From NCBI GenBank assembly GCA_002471825.1, contig DKQS01000002.1, positions 103,947 through 167,946 on the forward strand: a DNA stretch of 64,000 bases, written 5' to 3'. Both the position numbers and the translations under genes were made by a program. The notes beneath the pieces are model-generated. The model ran no database searches. It saw nothing but the letters and a program-made list of their open reading frames with translations, and was not told where the DNA came from. Shown in pieces: positions 43,525-53,457 of this stretch (positions within the stretch are counted from its first letter, which is position 1; each line of letters opens with the position of its first letter). Origin of the DNA: Flavobacteriaceae bacterium UBA7302. Lineage in GTDB: Bacteria > Bacteroidota > Bacteroidia > Flavobacteriales > Flavobacteriaceae.

Positions 43525-45945
43525 TTATTTCGGATTCAAAATCTTATCAACTTTGGCTAAACAATCTCTGTAGTGGTATTTGGTAATCCGATTTACTCTT
43601 CTTCCTTTCGCAATGGTTAATTGGAAATTCAAGGTTTGCAATTCGCCTCGAATAATGGATGGAATATCACTATTTGCGTAGCGCTTGTTGTTCATCAAAG
43701 ATCCCATACGATCAATCATTGCTTTTTGAAGGTTTCTTCGGAATACATCCACATTCATCAAGTAATCAGCTTCAAAAAATAAGCCTCTTCGCAAATCTCG
43801 AATCATTTGCGGGGCTGTGTAAGTATCCTCATTCAAAACTTCGGAATCAATCATTCGCATGATTTTTGACCCGTTTAATAAAGAATTCAAATGTCGCGAT
43901 TGGTAACGAAGCATGGTTTGGGTGTAACCAGACTCATCAATGTTGGCCAAAATCTCTTTGGATAACAACCAATCCTGAGTTTTAAAGGTATTCTTCATCA
44001 ACCATTTCATGGATTCCATTTGCTTTTCTTTGGACACCACCTGATACACATAACCCTCTTGTTTCGGTTTTTTGTTGATTTCGTAAACGCCTCCAATATT
44101 CCCAGCAACGTGTCCCACATAGCGGTTCCAAACTCCCAATAACTCCCTGTAGAGTTCTGACAAATCCTCGTAATTGTTTGTTTGAGAGGAAGTCCATTCG
44201 GGTAAGTTTTCTGCAACAATTTTAAGGTTATTCAATCCGTAGGTGCTTGATTTTACTTGGTCGTTACCAATCCCTTCTGTCTGTGCTGATGGATCAAAAC
44301 GCTGAGCTCCAAAACGGTAGATTGGATTCCCTGCTTTTTGTTCGATCCAATAGTCCAATGTTTTCACTTCTGCTTCTGGTGTTGTAGCCGAAGGAATCAC
44401 GCGATAACCCCAATTGATAGAGTAGTGATCATACGGTCCGATTTGACGAATAAATCGAATGTCTTTGTCACCCGGTTGTGCTACGTAATTGTATCGAGCG
44501 TAGTCCATGATGGTGGCTGCAATTCCGTATTTCTTTGTGAATTCTCCTGATCGCAAGGAGTCAGTTTCATAAGCAAAACTAGCGGCCATATTGTGGGGTA
44601 ATCCTAAGGCATGACCAACTTCATGAGCAATTACCATTCGCATCATTTCACCAATTTCTTCTTTGGGAGTATCTAAGGTTCTTGCGGAAGGATTGGCGGC
44701 TCCAGTTTCTAGTAAGTAACGGTTTCTATAACTTCTCAAATGGTTGTGATACCAGATGATATCACTCTCAATGATTTCTCCAGTTCTAGGGTCAGATACA
44801 CTTGGTCCCACAGCATTTCGAGTAGTACTCGCCACATATCGAATGGAAGAATAACGAATGTCTTCCATACTAAATTCTGGGTCTTCTTCTTTGGATGGCG
44901 CTTCTTTGGCAATGATGGCATTTTTAAAGCCTGCTGTCTCGAACACTTTTTGCCAATCTTCCACACCTTGTTTAATGTATTTTCTAAGTTTTTTAGGTGT
45001 AGCAGGATCCAAATAGTAGACAATTGGTTTTTTAGGTTCTACCAATTTGCCTGCTGCATAGGCAACTGGATCTTTAGGTTCCAAACGCCACCTGCGAATG
45101 TATCGTTTGCCATCGGCTTTCAATGCTTCCGATCCATAGTCGACCGTTCCCACAGAAAAATACCCTACACGTTTATCATACAACCGAGGCATCATCGGAT
45201 TTTCGGGAAGTAAAATCATCGATTGATTCACCCGTAAAGAGATGGTATTGGAGCTTGCGTTGCTTGGAGGAGCATCAGCATCATAGGTGAAATCTTGAAT
45301 GACTTCAATATTCTTTGGATAACTCTTAATGGAGTTGATGAAACTTCTTGTTGGATCCAATCTACGAACTCTGTATCGTCTTCGAAACGATTGAGGAATG
45401 GCTGAAATCGATTTTACATCCGAGGAAAAGAATTTGGTAACATCGACAAGAACGGCTGTAGAATCAAGATTCTGACTTTTGATATCAAAAGCATATAAAA
45501 CAGGTTCAAAGTTATTGGCTTTGACTGATTTGTAAATGGGTAATGAGTCATTGGCAGTAGCGTTGTAGGACTTCAATCGCACCAAAATTTTATTCTGGAA
45601 CTCCTCCCATACAATCACTTGGGTATTGATTTTAGAACCGGCATTTACATAGCCGCCTCCTAATCCAGATGGGATTTCACGAAGTCTTGTCACTAAGAGC
45701 ATTTCTTTACCCAATAGGTCTTTGGGAATTTCATACATAAACTTCCCTTTGTTTTTATGCACCTTGAACAATCCGTCATCGGAAACAGTTTTCTTATTGA
45801 CATAGGTGGTGTAAGAGGGTGCTTTTTTCTTGGGCTTTGGAGCTGCTGTTTGTTTGTTGTTTCTTTTAGATTTTCTACGCTGAGCATTGAACTCAAGGTT
45901 GTTAGAAAATACAAAAAGCAAGCTGAGGAAAATAATTTTCTTCAT
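43525..45945 (-). CDS. Zinc-dependent metalloprotease (DUF5117/DUF4953 type)
   Basis: Exported metalloprotease of 806 residues. A signal peptide (about residues 1-20) is followed by a Lys/Gln-rich linker, then the DUF5118/DUF5117 domains. The catalytic part carries the extended metzincin-type motif HEVGHALGLPHN with zinc ligands H441, H445 and H451 and catalytic E442. The region after it corresponds to DUF4953. No T9SS sorting domain is seen, so a periplasmic location is likely. It is transcribed alone, after the terminator of the BCKDH gene. Confidence 0.9.
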   Translation of the reverse strand: MKKIIFLSLLFVFSNNLEFNAQRRKSKRNNKQTAAPKPKKKAPSYTTYVNKKTVSDDGLFKVHKNKGKFMYEIPKDLLGKEMLLVTRLREIPSGLGGGYVNAGSKINTQVIVWEEFQNKILVRLKSYNATANDSLPIYKSVKANNFEPVLYAFDIKSQNLDSTAVLVDVTKFFSSDVKSISAIPQSFRRRYRVRRLDPTRSFINSIKSYPKNIEVIQDFTYDADAPPSNASSNTISLRVNQSMILLPENPMMPRLYDKRVGYFSVGTVDYGSEALKADGKRYIRRWRLEPKDPVAYAAGKLVEPKKPIVYYLDPATPKKLRKYIKQGVEDWQKVFETAGFKNAIIAKEAPSKEEDPEFSMEDIRYSSIRYVASTTRNAVGPSVSDPRTGEIIESDIIWYHNHLRSYRNRYLLETGAANPSARTLDTPKEEIGEMMRMVIAHEVGHALGLPHNMAASFAYETDSLRSGEFTKKYGIAATIMDYARYNYVAQPGDKDIRFIRQIGPYDHYSINWGYRVIPSATTPEAEVKTLDYWIEQKAGNPIYRFGAQRFDPSAQTEGIGNDQVKSSTYGLNNLKIVAENLPEWTSSQTNNYEDLSELYRELLGVWNRYVGHVAGNIGGVYEINKKPKQEGYVYQVVSKEKQMESMKWLMKNTFKTQDWLLSKEILANIDESGYTQTMLRYQSRHLNSLLNGSKIMRMIDSEVLNEDTYTAPQMIRDLRRGLFFEADYLMNVDVFRRNLQKAMIDRMGSLMNNKRYANSDIPSIIRGELQTLNFQLTIAKGRRVNRITKYHYRDCLAKVDKILNPK

Positions 45946-46003
45946 AAGTATTTATTTCTGGATTAGTCTCTCGAAAGTTAAAAAACAAAGCTTAGCTAAA
46001 AAA

Positions 46004-46031
46004 ATAAAAGCTCGTGTAAACGAGCTTTTAT
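46004..46031 (-). terminator. Intrinsic terminator after BCKDH E1 gene
   Basis: Perfect 11-bp stem (ATAAAAGCTCG at 46004-46014, CGAGCTTTTAT at 46021-46031) with a 6-nt loop, starting 1 nt past the stop codon at 46033. The minus strand continues as a short T-rich run. Confidence 0.82.
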
Positions 46032-46032
46032 C

Positions 46033-48486
46033 TTAATATAAAGGTTTGAATTTGTTCGGATTATACTCGTGCATAATCGCGTAAATTTTTTCAAAAATAT
46101 CTTCAGCAGAAGGTTTTGAGAAGTAATCTCCATCCGTACCGTAAGCAGGTCGGTGTGCCTTGGCTGTTAGTGTGGCAGGTTTGCTATCTAAATATTTATA
46201 GGCTTCCTGGTTCTCTAAAACTTCTTGCATGATGTAGGCCGATGCACCACCAGGAACATCTTCGTCAACAATCAATAACTTGTTCGTTTTCTTAACGCTT
46301 TCCACACATTCTTTATTCAAGTCGAAAGGAAGTAAACTTTGCACATCAATAATCTCAATATCGATACCTACCTGAGTTAATTCTTTTGCAGCTTCCTCTA
46401 CAACTCTGAGGGTAGATCCGTAGGAAATCACGGTCATATCGGTTCCTTCTTTGATAGTCTCAATCACTCCCAGCGGAGTTTTGAATTCTCCAAGATTGCT
46501 TGGTAAAGCCTCTTTTAGTCGATATCCATTCAAACATTCTACAATAATGGCTGGGTCGTCACCTTCTAACAAAGTATTATAGAAACCAGCAGCCTTGGTC
46601 ATGTTTCTTGGAACCAATAGGTGCATTCCTCTTACCAAGTGCATGATGCCTCCCATTTGTGAACCTGCATGCCAAATTCCTTCCAATCGATGGCCCCTTG
46701 TACGAACAATTAATGGAGCTTTTTGTTTTCCGAAACTTCTGTAACGAAGTGTTGCCACATCATCACTCATTATTTGAAGTGCGTACAGTAAATAATCTAG
46801 GTATTGGATTTCAGCAATCGGTCTAATTCCTCTCATGGCAAGACCAATTCCTTGACCAATAATGGTAGCTTCACGAATACCTGTGTCGGTCACACGAAGT
46901 TCTCCAAACTTTTCTTGAAGACCTTCAAGACCTTGGTTTACATCACCAATGTATCCAGCATCCTCGCCAAACACAACCACATTGTTGTGCTTGTTCATGA
47001 TGGCTTCAAAATTGTCGCGCATTACGATACGACCATCCACCATTTTTTTACCCTCGTCAAACTTTGGAGCAATTTCCTTTACGTTCAAAGGACTGTGAGC
47101 CGATTCGCTGTAAAGCTTGGCTGAATATTCTAAATGAGCCTTTTCAAAATTGGTTTCTATGAATTGGATCAATTTATTTCTGTCGTGGAAATTTTCATTT
47201 CGTAGCATCCGAAGGGCTTTTCTAGCAGTACTAAAAACATCCTTTTTAGATGGTTCGGTAATCTTTGTTAAATCGCTGTATAATTTTCGAATGAATGCGC
47301 CGTTTGCACTTTTTTCTTCACAATTTTTCAGGATGGCTACTAGATTGTCTGAAAGGTCTTTGATTTCGCCAATAAAGGCACTCCAAGCATTTCTTTTGGC
47401 GGTAGCTACTTCTTTTTTAGCCGTCTTTTCCAATAAGATCAATTCTTCTTCATCCTCTACAAAACGAAGGGTTTCTCCATTATCATTTTGTAATTCGAAG
47501 TCAAGAATCCATTCGCGCATTTTTGCAATACAGTCGTGCTCTCTTTCCCATTCCAAACGCTCCTTGTCTTTGTAACGTTCGTGAGATCCAGAGGTAGAAT
47601 GTCCTTGTGGTTGGGTAAGCTCTTTTACGTGAATTAACACAGGAATGTGTTGTTCACGAGCAATTTTTGCTGCTTTTTGATATACATCCATTAACTGAAC
47701 GTAATCCCATCCGTTGATTACAAAAATTTCATAACCATCGGCTTCGTTATCTCTTTGGAAACCTTTTAAGACTTCCGATATATTTTCTTTGGTTGTTTGG
47801 TATTTGGCCGGTACAGAAATACCATAGTCATCGTCCCAAACACTAATGATCATTGGTACTTGTAAAACACCCGCTGCATTAAAGGTTTCAAAAAACAAAC
47901 CTTCACTAGTACTGGCATTACCAATAGTACCCCAAGCTACCTCGTTTCCATTTTTTGAAAACTTCGGATAGTTGGCCAACGATTTCTCTTCACGATACAA
48001 TTTTGAAGCTTGTGCCAACCCCAATAATCTAGGCATTTGTCCTGCCGTAGGAGAGATGTCAGAACTCGAATTGTACTGATTGGTTAAGTCCTTCCAAGAA
48101 CCATCATTGTTCAAACTATGGGTTGCAAAATGCCCGCCCATCTGTCGCCCTGCCGACATTGGATCTGCTTCAATACTCGTGTGGGCATACAATCCAGCAA
48201 AAAACTGTTGTGCGTTCAACTCACCAAGAGCCATCATAAAGGTTTGGTCGCGGTAATATCCAGATCGAAAATCACCTTTTTGAAACGCTTTGGCCATCGC
48301 AAGCTGCGGAACTTCTTTTCCATCACCGAAGATTCCGAATTTCGCTTTTCCAGTCAAAACCTCGCGTCTTCCTAATAAGCTACACTCACGACTGATGCGG
48401 GCAATCTTGTAGTCTCGTAATACTTCTTTTTTAAAGTCTTGAAAGGTTAGTTGAGATGAATTGGAAATAGTTTCTTGTTGGAGCAT
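46033..48486 (-). CDS. 2-oxoisovalerate dehydrogenase E1, fused alpha and beta subunits
   Basis: Thiamine-diphosphate enzyme of the branched-chain 2-oxoacid dehydrogenase complex, 817 residues. The alpha-like half has the cofactor motif region WGTIGNASTSEGLFFETFNA and DDDYGISVPAKYQT. The beta-like half, from about residue 470, has VVFGEDAGYIGDVNQGLEGL and DEDVPGGASAYIMQEVL. Separate alpha and beta genes are usual elsewhere; the fusion is normal in Bacteroidota. It decarboxylates the 2-oxo acids of valine, leucine and isoleucine; pyruvate is a possible alternative. E2 and E3 genes are not in this window. Confidence 0.92.
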   Translation of the reverse strand: MLQQETISNSSQLTFQDFKKEVLRDYKIARISRECSLLGRREVLTGKAKFGIFGDGKEVPQLAMAKAFQKGDFRSGYYRDQTFMMALGELNAQQFFAGLYAHTSIEADPMSAGRQMGGHFATHSLNNDGSWKDLTNQYNSSSDISPTAGQMPRLLGLAQASKLYREEKSLANYPKFSKNGNEVAWGTIGNASTSEGLFFETFNAAGVLQVPMIISVWDDDYGISVPAKYQTTKENISEVLKGFQRDNEADGYEIFVINGWDYVQLMDVYQKAAKIAREQHIPVLIHVKELTQPQGHSTSGSHERYKDKERLEWEREHDCIAKMREWILDFELQNDNGETLRFVEDEEELILLEKTAKKEVATAKRNAWSAFIGEIKDLSDNLVAILKNCEEKSANGAFIRKLYSDLTKITEPSKKDVFSTARKALRMLRNENFHDRNKLIQFIETNFEKAHLEYSAKLYSESAHSPLNVKEIAPKFDEGKKMVDGRIVMRDNFEAIMNKHNNVVVFGEDAGYIGDVNQGLEGLQEKFGELRVTDTGIREATIIGQGIGLAMRGIRPIAEIQYLDYLLYALQIMSDDVATLRYRSFGKQKAPLIVRTRGHRLEGIWHAGSQMGGIMHLVRGMHLLVPRNMTKAAGFYNTLLEGDDPAIIVECLNGYRLKEALPSNLGEFKTPLGVIETIKEGTDMTVISYGSTLRVVEEAAKELTQVGIDIEIIDVQSLLPFDLNKECVESVKKTNKLLIVDEDVPGGASAYIMQEVLENQEAYKYLDSKPATLTAKAHRPAYGTDGDYFSKPSAEDIFEKIYAIMHEYNPNKFKPLY

Positions 48487-48511
48487 TTATTTACCTGATT
48501 TTTTTAGGTTA

Positions 48512-48519
48512 CAAAGATA
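48512..48519 (-). promoter_or_regulatory. -7 element of the BCKDH E1 gene
   Basis: The minus strand reads TATCTTTG, an exact TAnnTTTG, 25 nt before the ATG at 48486. The rest of the 147-bp gap to the next gene is AT-rich, and I see no further feature in it. Confidence 0.5.
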
Positions 48520-48633
48520 GTTTTTTTAGTTGATATTTAAAAATTTAAAGAAATATTAAGAATATGCTAATTTTTACCTTTTTTTAACAATTTAAATTCA
48601 ATTATCCGTAAAATAATCGATTTGAATTATCAA

Positions 48634-51444
48634 TTAAAAGACACCGCGTCGAATGAAATTGAAGATGGCCTCGAATTGTGTGGTGAACGTAAAACGAATG
48701 CGTTCTCCATAACCGGGTTGTGCGATTTCCCACCCATTGTTGGAATACAGAGGAAAATACAGTTCAAGAATGTTGTGTACAAAATTCAATCGTATACCGT
48801 TGTTGTATCCAAAAAATACAGGATTGTTTCGATTTTTTAAGAAGGCCACATCGTTATAGAACTCCACCCATTTCCATAGACCAATACTCGAGTTGAAAGC
48901 AATCATGTATTGGTTGGCAAATCGAGTGGGTAGGACTGATTTAAATCCTCCTTCGGCAATGATGAATTGCTGACTGAAAATACCTGTATCCTCTGATCTC
49001 CCGAAATAATCCAATTGAAATAGGTAGTCATTACTAAAGTCCAAACCAAAACTGAAATAATCACCAGTTGTTCGATTGTTCAAGAAAGTTCCCGCGAACA
49101 GACGAAAATCCAGTTGCGTATCGGTTTTGGTCAAAGCTCGATAACGGATATCAGCAGCCAGTTTTGAGAAATTTCCAGCATACTCAAAACTGAAATTATA
49201 GCGAACTTCATCGATAATATTCGGATCGATGTAATTGTAATTCAAGCTAAAAACGGAGTAGGTGTCCTCATCAGAACGTACATTACCTGCAAGTACATCC
49301 TTATCAATATTTACCACCCGCGCCACAAGATTTTCATACGTAGCGGATCGAAGCGACTTGCGTTTGAATTCCATATTTACAAAAGGAATCAAGGATCGAT
49401 AGGACAAATTCGGTGCATAATCAAAGGTCAATCCGGTAACGCCATATCGAAGTCTGTAAATGTTTGTTTTTTCAAAAAATTGATTGTAGATGAAGGCGAA
49501 ACTCCCAATGATGTTTTTACTTTTTGTTGCATAGGCGGGAGCTACCGTGAATTCAAAATTCTTGCGGATAATCGGTCTGTTGTGAAACTTTGTGCTCAAA
49601 ATTAGACCGTTGTATAGGTTGAAACTAACTTCTGGCTGGTAATAAATTTGATTGTAATAGGGATCTTCAATATCCTTCATCAAGGTGAACTTCAAGGGTT
49701 TGTTGAATATTTTTTTCTCCAAACTTTTCCAATTGTCACTGGTATTGAGTTCCGGATAAAGATTTTCGTAATTCAAAGCTACCTTATTGCTAGTACCCTT
49801 TGGCAGGGTCACGGTCGCTGTGTCCTTGATATCGGTCACCCATTTTTTTGAAATGATGTTTCGATCGTTCAAACTATAGAGTAACACAGGTGCAGTAAAG
49901 TTCCGTTTGTTTTTAATCAATACCGAAATACTATCGTTTTCTTCTTTGACAGCCTTAATCGTGTAGTCTATTTTTTTATTGGTTTGGATAAAATCGTTGA
50001 AAAACCAATCGAGGTCTTTTTCCGTTTTGGACCTTATGATATTTTCAAACTCTTTGGAATCGGTTAAACTCAGTTTGTTTTTGAAATAATACTCTTGAAT
50101 ACTTTCATCAAACACCGAATCGCCTACATAGGCCTTTAGGTATCGAAAACCCAAACCAGATTTGTACTTGTTCGCGATTTTCATGTTGAAATTTGAAAGA
50201 GAATCCACGGGTGTTTTCAGCGCTTGATCTAAGAACCGAGTGGAGATAAATTGATGAGCCAAATGGTATTTGTCGTTGAATTTAGCCTTGGCAAGATTGT
50301 AAGTCCGCACCAACCAGTAATCGGATACTTTTCCCAAGAGTTTTTTGTCGGGATAAAAACGCTCTACATATTCGAGCATCAAATAGTTTTGAAGACCATC
50401 CAAAAACCAATGATCATCTCTTGTGTTGAGTAGGAAAGTGTTTTTTAGAAATTGATAAGAAATGGCCTTAAACATGTTCAAATCCCAGTTGAATCTGTCT
50501 TCAAACGGACTCAAAAAGCTTGGCAATTGGTTCAACCCATAAACCGGATTCTTTCCTTGAGTCGCTTCATCGATGTACAATTCTTTATACGGGTAATTAC
50601 CCAGGTACTTTTGAATGAATGAAACATGCCTTTCTAATATGGATTCACAATCCTCAGTAGTAATATTTTCATGAGATACATCGGAATAGATGTTTAATTG
50701 GTTGGTTTTGAAGGTCTTGAATTTCTTTGTCTGGTTAATGCTCAGGATAACATCGGTTTTTTCTTTGCCAACAATGACATAGTTTTTCTGACCTTCCTTT
50801 TCCGACTCGTATTGGTACAAATTACTTTCTAGGAAGTAGTTGTTGGGTATTCCCAGTTCAATGGTAAAGTCCGTTGGCGTCTCGTACAAATCATTCAGGT
50901 TGAGGTTGCTCATCAACTGCCATTCGGTATCAAAAACAGCGGGTGCCAAGTACCAATACCTGAGGTGGTAACCCGAATCTGTTTTACCGTATGCCGTAAA
51001 TTTTGAATTCTGAATTTTAACGGTATAGGTTACATTAATTAAAAGGCTATCCTTGGGTTGCAATCCTTTCTTCAACTGAACTTCTAGAATATCTACTTGA
51101 CCTTCTTTTTCGTAAAAATCGACAGCTTCATAGTTGACGGTTAGGTTTTTGAATGATGTAAAACCACGGTCTTCGTCTTTGGCAAAATAAAGCTGCTTTT
51201 TAAAATCTTCAACCAGTCGTTTGGCAAGTGGTGTTTTGTTGTTCTTAAAACTATTGGTCCAATTATGGAAATAGATTTGGTTAAGCACCGAATCAGAAGT
51301 GTTGACGAACTTCGTTTCTTGCTGTATGTAAAGAAGATCCTTGGTCGGATCCAAATTGGCTTTAATTTTCGTTTGATTCATTTGAGCGTTGCAAATTCCA
51401 ACGCAGCAAAAAATCCAAATGCATATGTAGCCGAGTCGTGTCAA
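48634..51444 (-). CDS. M1-peptidase-like protein with C-terminal outer-membrane barrel, zinc site lost
   Basis: Exported protein of 936 residues with a signal peptide ending ICNAQ. Residues 25-480 resemble the gluzincin M1 aminopeptidases: an N-terminal beta domain, then GNYPYKELYIDE (282-293). Where HExxH is expected there is FKAISYQFLKN (325-335), and the third ligand region WxxEG reads WFLDG (346-350). No HExxH occurs anywhere in the protein. From about residue 610 alternating hydrophobic strands (YRLRYGVTGLTFDYAPNLSY and others) to the terminal phenylalanine indicate a beta-barrel. Probably a non-enzymatic surface or assembly protein. It abuts the EEP gene. Confidence 0.8.
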   Translation of the reverse strand: MTRLGYICIWIFCCVGICNAQMNQTKIKANLDPTKDLLYIQQETKFVNTSDSVLNQIYFHNWTNSFKNNKTPLAKRLVEDFKKQLYFAKDEDRGFTSFKNLTVNYEAVDFYEKEGQVDILEVQLKKGLQPKDSLLINVTYTVKIQNSKFTAYGKTDSGYHLRYWYLAPAVFDTEWQLMSNLNLNDLYETPTDFTIELGIPNNYFLESNLYQYESEKEGQKNYVIVGKEKTDVILSINQTKKFKTFKTNQLNIYSDVSHENITTEDCESILERHVSFIQKYLGNYPYKELYIDEATQGKNPVYGLNQLPSFLSPFEDRFNWDLNMFKAISYQFLKNTFLLNTRDDHWFLDGLQNYLMLEYVERFYPDKKLLGKVSDYWLVRTYNLAKAKFNDKYHLAHQFISTRFLDQALKTPVDSLSNFNMKIANKYKSGLGFRYLKAYVGDSVFDESIQEYYFKNKLSLTDSKEFENIIRSKTEKDLDWFFNDFIQTNKKIDYTIKAVKEENDSISVLIKNKRNFTAPVLLYSLNDRNIISKKWVTDIKDTATVTLPKGTSNKVALNYENLYPELNTSDNWKSLEKKIFNKPLKFTLMKDIEDPYYNQIYYQPEVSFNLYNGLILSTKFHNRPIIRKNFEFTVAPAYATKSKNIIGSFAFIYNQFFEKTNIYRLRYGVTGLTFDYAPNLSYRSLIPFVNMEFKRKSLRSATYENLVARVVNIDKDVLAGNVRSDEDTYSVFSLNYNYIDPNIIDEVRYNFSFEYAGNFSKLAADIRYRALTKTDTQLDFRLFAGTFLNNRTTGDYFSFGLDFSNDYLFQLDYFGRSEDTGIFSQQFIIAEGGFKSVLPTRFANQYMIAFNSSIGLWKWVEFYNDVAFLKNRNNPVFFGYNNGIRLNFVHNILELYFPLYSNNGWEIAQPGYGERIRFTFTTQFEAIFNFIRRGVF

Positions 51445-52737
51445 TTAGATTTTGATGAATTTAACTGGCGACGAATTTCTAGATTTTAAATAGTATAATC
51501 CTTTGGCTAACGAGCTGATGTCAATAGAAACTTCTTGGGATGCGGTTTGAATTCGCTGAACCACCTGTCCTAATTGATTGTAGATGATCAACTGATTTGC
51601 TGGACTTTGCAAATTTAACTTAATCCAATCCGAAGAAACATTGGAGCCCATAAAGACAACTTGCTTGTAATCATCGATAGACAAGGTATTTGTCGGGCTT
51701 TCAATTTCTAAATAAATAGGCAAATGATCGCTGAAGTTGTACAAGGCATTGCGAAAGGCTTGCGAATAGGTCCCTGAACAATTGCTATCATTCACATTAC
51801 CATTATAACAGTTCCCATTATTTCCAACCGTCTTGTAACTGTTGTTTACATAATATAAGCTAGAGCTTGTGGTAAAGTTGTTGGATAGCATGATGTAATC
51901 AAAGCGATCATCCATACCACCACCTGACCCTTCACCATTTAAACCACTACTTACTCTTGTAGATTGCGAATGCACATCTGCAAAACCACTGTTATTGTAG
52001 AAATATTGACGATATGGTGAATCGAAACGATTGTTGAAATAGAATGTTGCATCCGCTCCGTTTGGAAGGGTTGGGCACGGCCTGTTTATTGGGTCAATCA
52101 TTCGGATAGGATTGTTCGAATCAATGATTTCTTGATAACCTACCTCATTGGTAGTGTAGAAATTGAAATCGCCAGCAAAAATAACATAACTATTGGCACC
52201 GATTGTGCTTAAATCAGCTACAAACTTTTCCGCCGATTCCAATCGTTTGCCTCGGTCAGAAACACCTGATGATGCCTTAAGGTGAGTAACATAAACCACA
52301 ATGCGTTGCGGATTTGTGTTTACATCAACCGTATTTAGTTTGAAGGTATATCGGTTGATATCTCTTGTTTCTGTATAAATGGCTTTGCTGCTTTCTAATA
52401 CCAATTTCTTTGAGTTGTAATACGCCATCTGGAGAAGATCCGAAGCGGGAGAAATAGCGCTTCTGAATGGAGCTTTTTGAAAGTCAGCATTGTGAGGTAA
52501 AATAGCATTGTTGAACATGTAGTCTGATGCTGTTTCGCTTTTCAACTCACAAACCAAAAACAAATCAGGATTCATTTCATCTAAAATGGTCTTTAGATCG
52601 CCCGTTTTGTCTCTGCTATACTGGTTGTTATCGTATTGCAACAAGTTGTAAAAAACAGTCTTGATATTGGTTTGCGCAACTTGTGTATGGCAAACAAATA
52701 AGAGCAATAATAGAACAATTATTCTTTTCATTTTCAA
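51445..52737 (-). CDS. Secreted endonuclease/exonuclease/phosphatase family protein with T9SS domain
   Basis: EEP-superfamily protein of 430 residues. A signal peptide ends near HTQVAQ. The EEP core runs from about 24 to 345, with DLFLVCELKSE (catalytic Glu), VYVTHLKASSG, IFAGDFNFYTTNE (the GDFN motif) and FSDHLPIYLEIE (the SDH motif). The C-terminus, about 350-430, has the YNQLGQVV...KGLYYLKS pattern of a T9SS type A sorting domain. It may be an extracellular DNase or phosphatase supplying phosphate or nucleosides. It lies 1 bp after the LOG-family gene and directly before the M1-like gene. Confidence 0.88.
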   Translation of the reverse strand: MKMKRIIVLLLLLFVCHTQVAQTNIKTVFYNLLQYDNNQYSRDKTGDLKTILDEMNPDLFLVCELKSETASDYMFNNAILPHNADFQKAPFRSAISPASDLLQMAYYNSKKLVLESSKAIYTETRDINRYTFKLNTVDVNTNPQRIVVYVTHLKASSGVSDRGKRLESAEKFVADLSTIGANSYVIFAGDFNFYTTNEVGYQEIIDSNNPIRMIDPINRPCPTLPNGADATFYFNNRFDSPYRQYFYNNSGFADVHSQSTRVSSGLNGEGSGGGMDDRFDYIMLSNNFTTSSSLYYVNNSYKTVGNNGNCYNGNVNDSNCSGTYSQAFRNALYNFSDHLPIYLEIESPTNTLSIDDYKQVVFMGSNVSSDWIKLNLQSPANQLIIYNQLGQVVQRIQTASQEVSIDISSLAKGLYYLKSRNSSPVKFIKI

Positions 52738-52738
52738 A

Positions 52739-53446
52739 TTAGAAGTTAGGTTTCAAATCGTATTTTTCATAGAATTCAACAAAGCGATCTACAGCCTCGT
52801 CAGCTGTGTCTACAAGAATGAACAGGTCTAAATCTTCTTTGCTGATTTTTCCGTCATTTACCAATGTTTTTTTGATCCAGTCTAACAATCCAGACCAATA
52901 ATCAGTTCCTACCAAAACGATTGGGAATTGACCAATTTTTTTTGTTTGAATCAGGGTGAGTGCTTCAAAAAACTCATCCAATGTTCCGAATCCCCCTGGC
53001 ATCACTACAAAACCTTGCGAGTATTTCACAAACATTACTTTTCGAACAAAAAAGTAATCGAAGTTTAAGTTTTTGTCATTGTCGATCCAAGGATTGTCGT
53101 GCTGTTCAAAAGGCAATTCGATATTCAATCCCACCGAAGTACCATTTCCCCTATGCGCACCTTTGTTTCCGGCTTCCATTATTCCGGGTCCGCCACCCGT
53201 GATCACACCAAATCCGCTTTGTGTCAAACGAAATGCAATTTCCTCTGCCATGGTGTAATCGGCATCACCAGGTTTTGATCTTGCAGATCCAAAAATGGAC
53301 ACACAAGGACCAATTTTACTTAACTTTTCATACCCTTCTACAAACTCAGACATGATTTTAAAGATGCCCCATGAGTCATTGGTTTTGATCTCGTTCCAAG
53401 TTTTTTGCTGTAGTTTTTCTCTTATTTTTCTATCGTCTTTGGTCAT
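52739..53446 (-). CDS. LOG family protein (TIGR00730)
   Basis: Rossmann-fold protein of 235 residues with the two signatures of the LOG family: GGGPGIMEAGNKGA and PGGFGTLDEFFEALT. Characterised relatives release cytokinin-type bases from nucleotide 5'-monophosphates or act as nucleosidases. The cytoplasmic role here is probably nucleotide hydrolysis. It lies 11 bp after uvrA and before the EEP gene on the minus strand. Confidence 0.9.
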   Translation of the reverse strand: MTKDDRKIREKLQQKTWNEIKTNDSWGIFKIMSEFVEGYEKLSKIGPCVSIFGSARSKPGDADYTMAEEIAFRLTQSGFGVITGGGPGIMEAGNKGAHRGNGTSVGLNIELPFEQHDNPWIDNDKNLNFDYFFVRKVMFVKYSQGFVVMPGGFGTLDEFFEALTLIQTKKIGQFPIVLVGTDYWSGLLDWIKKTLVNDGKISKEDLDLFILVDTADEAVDRFVEFYEKYDLKPNF

Positions 53447-53457
53447 AGCGTATTGAT

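Noticed and set aside
48535..48633. AT-rich partial inverted repeats after the M1-like gene
   Set aside because: The arms contain mismatches and long loops, and base composition alone could explain them; I do not call a terminator.
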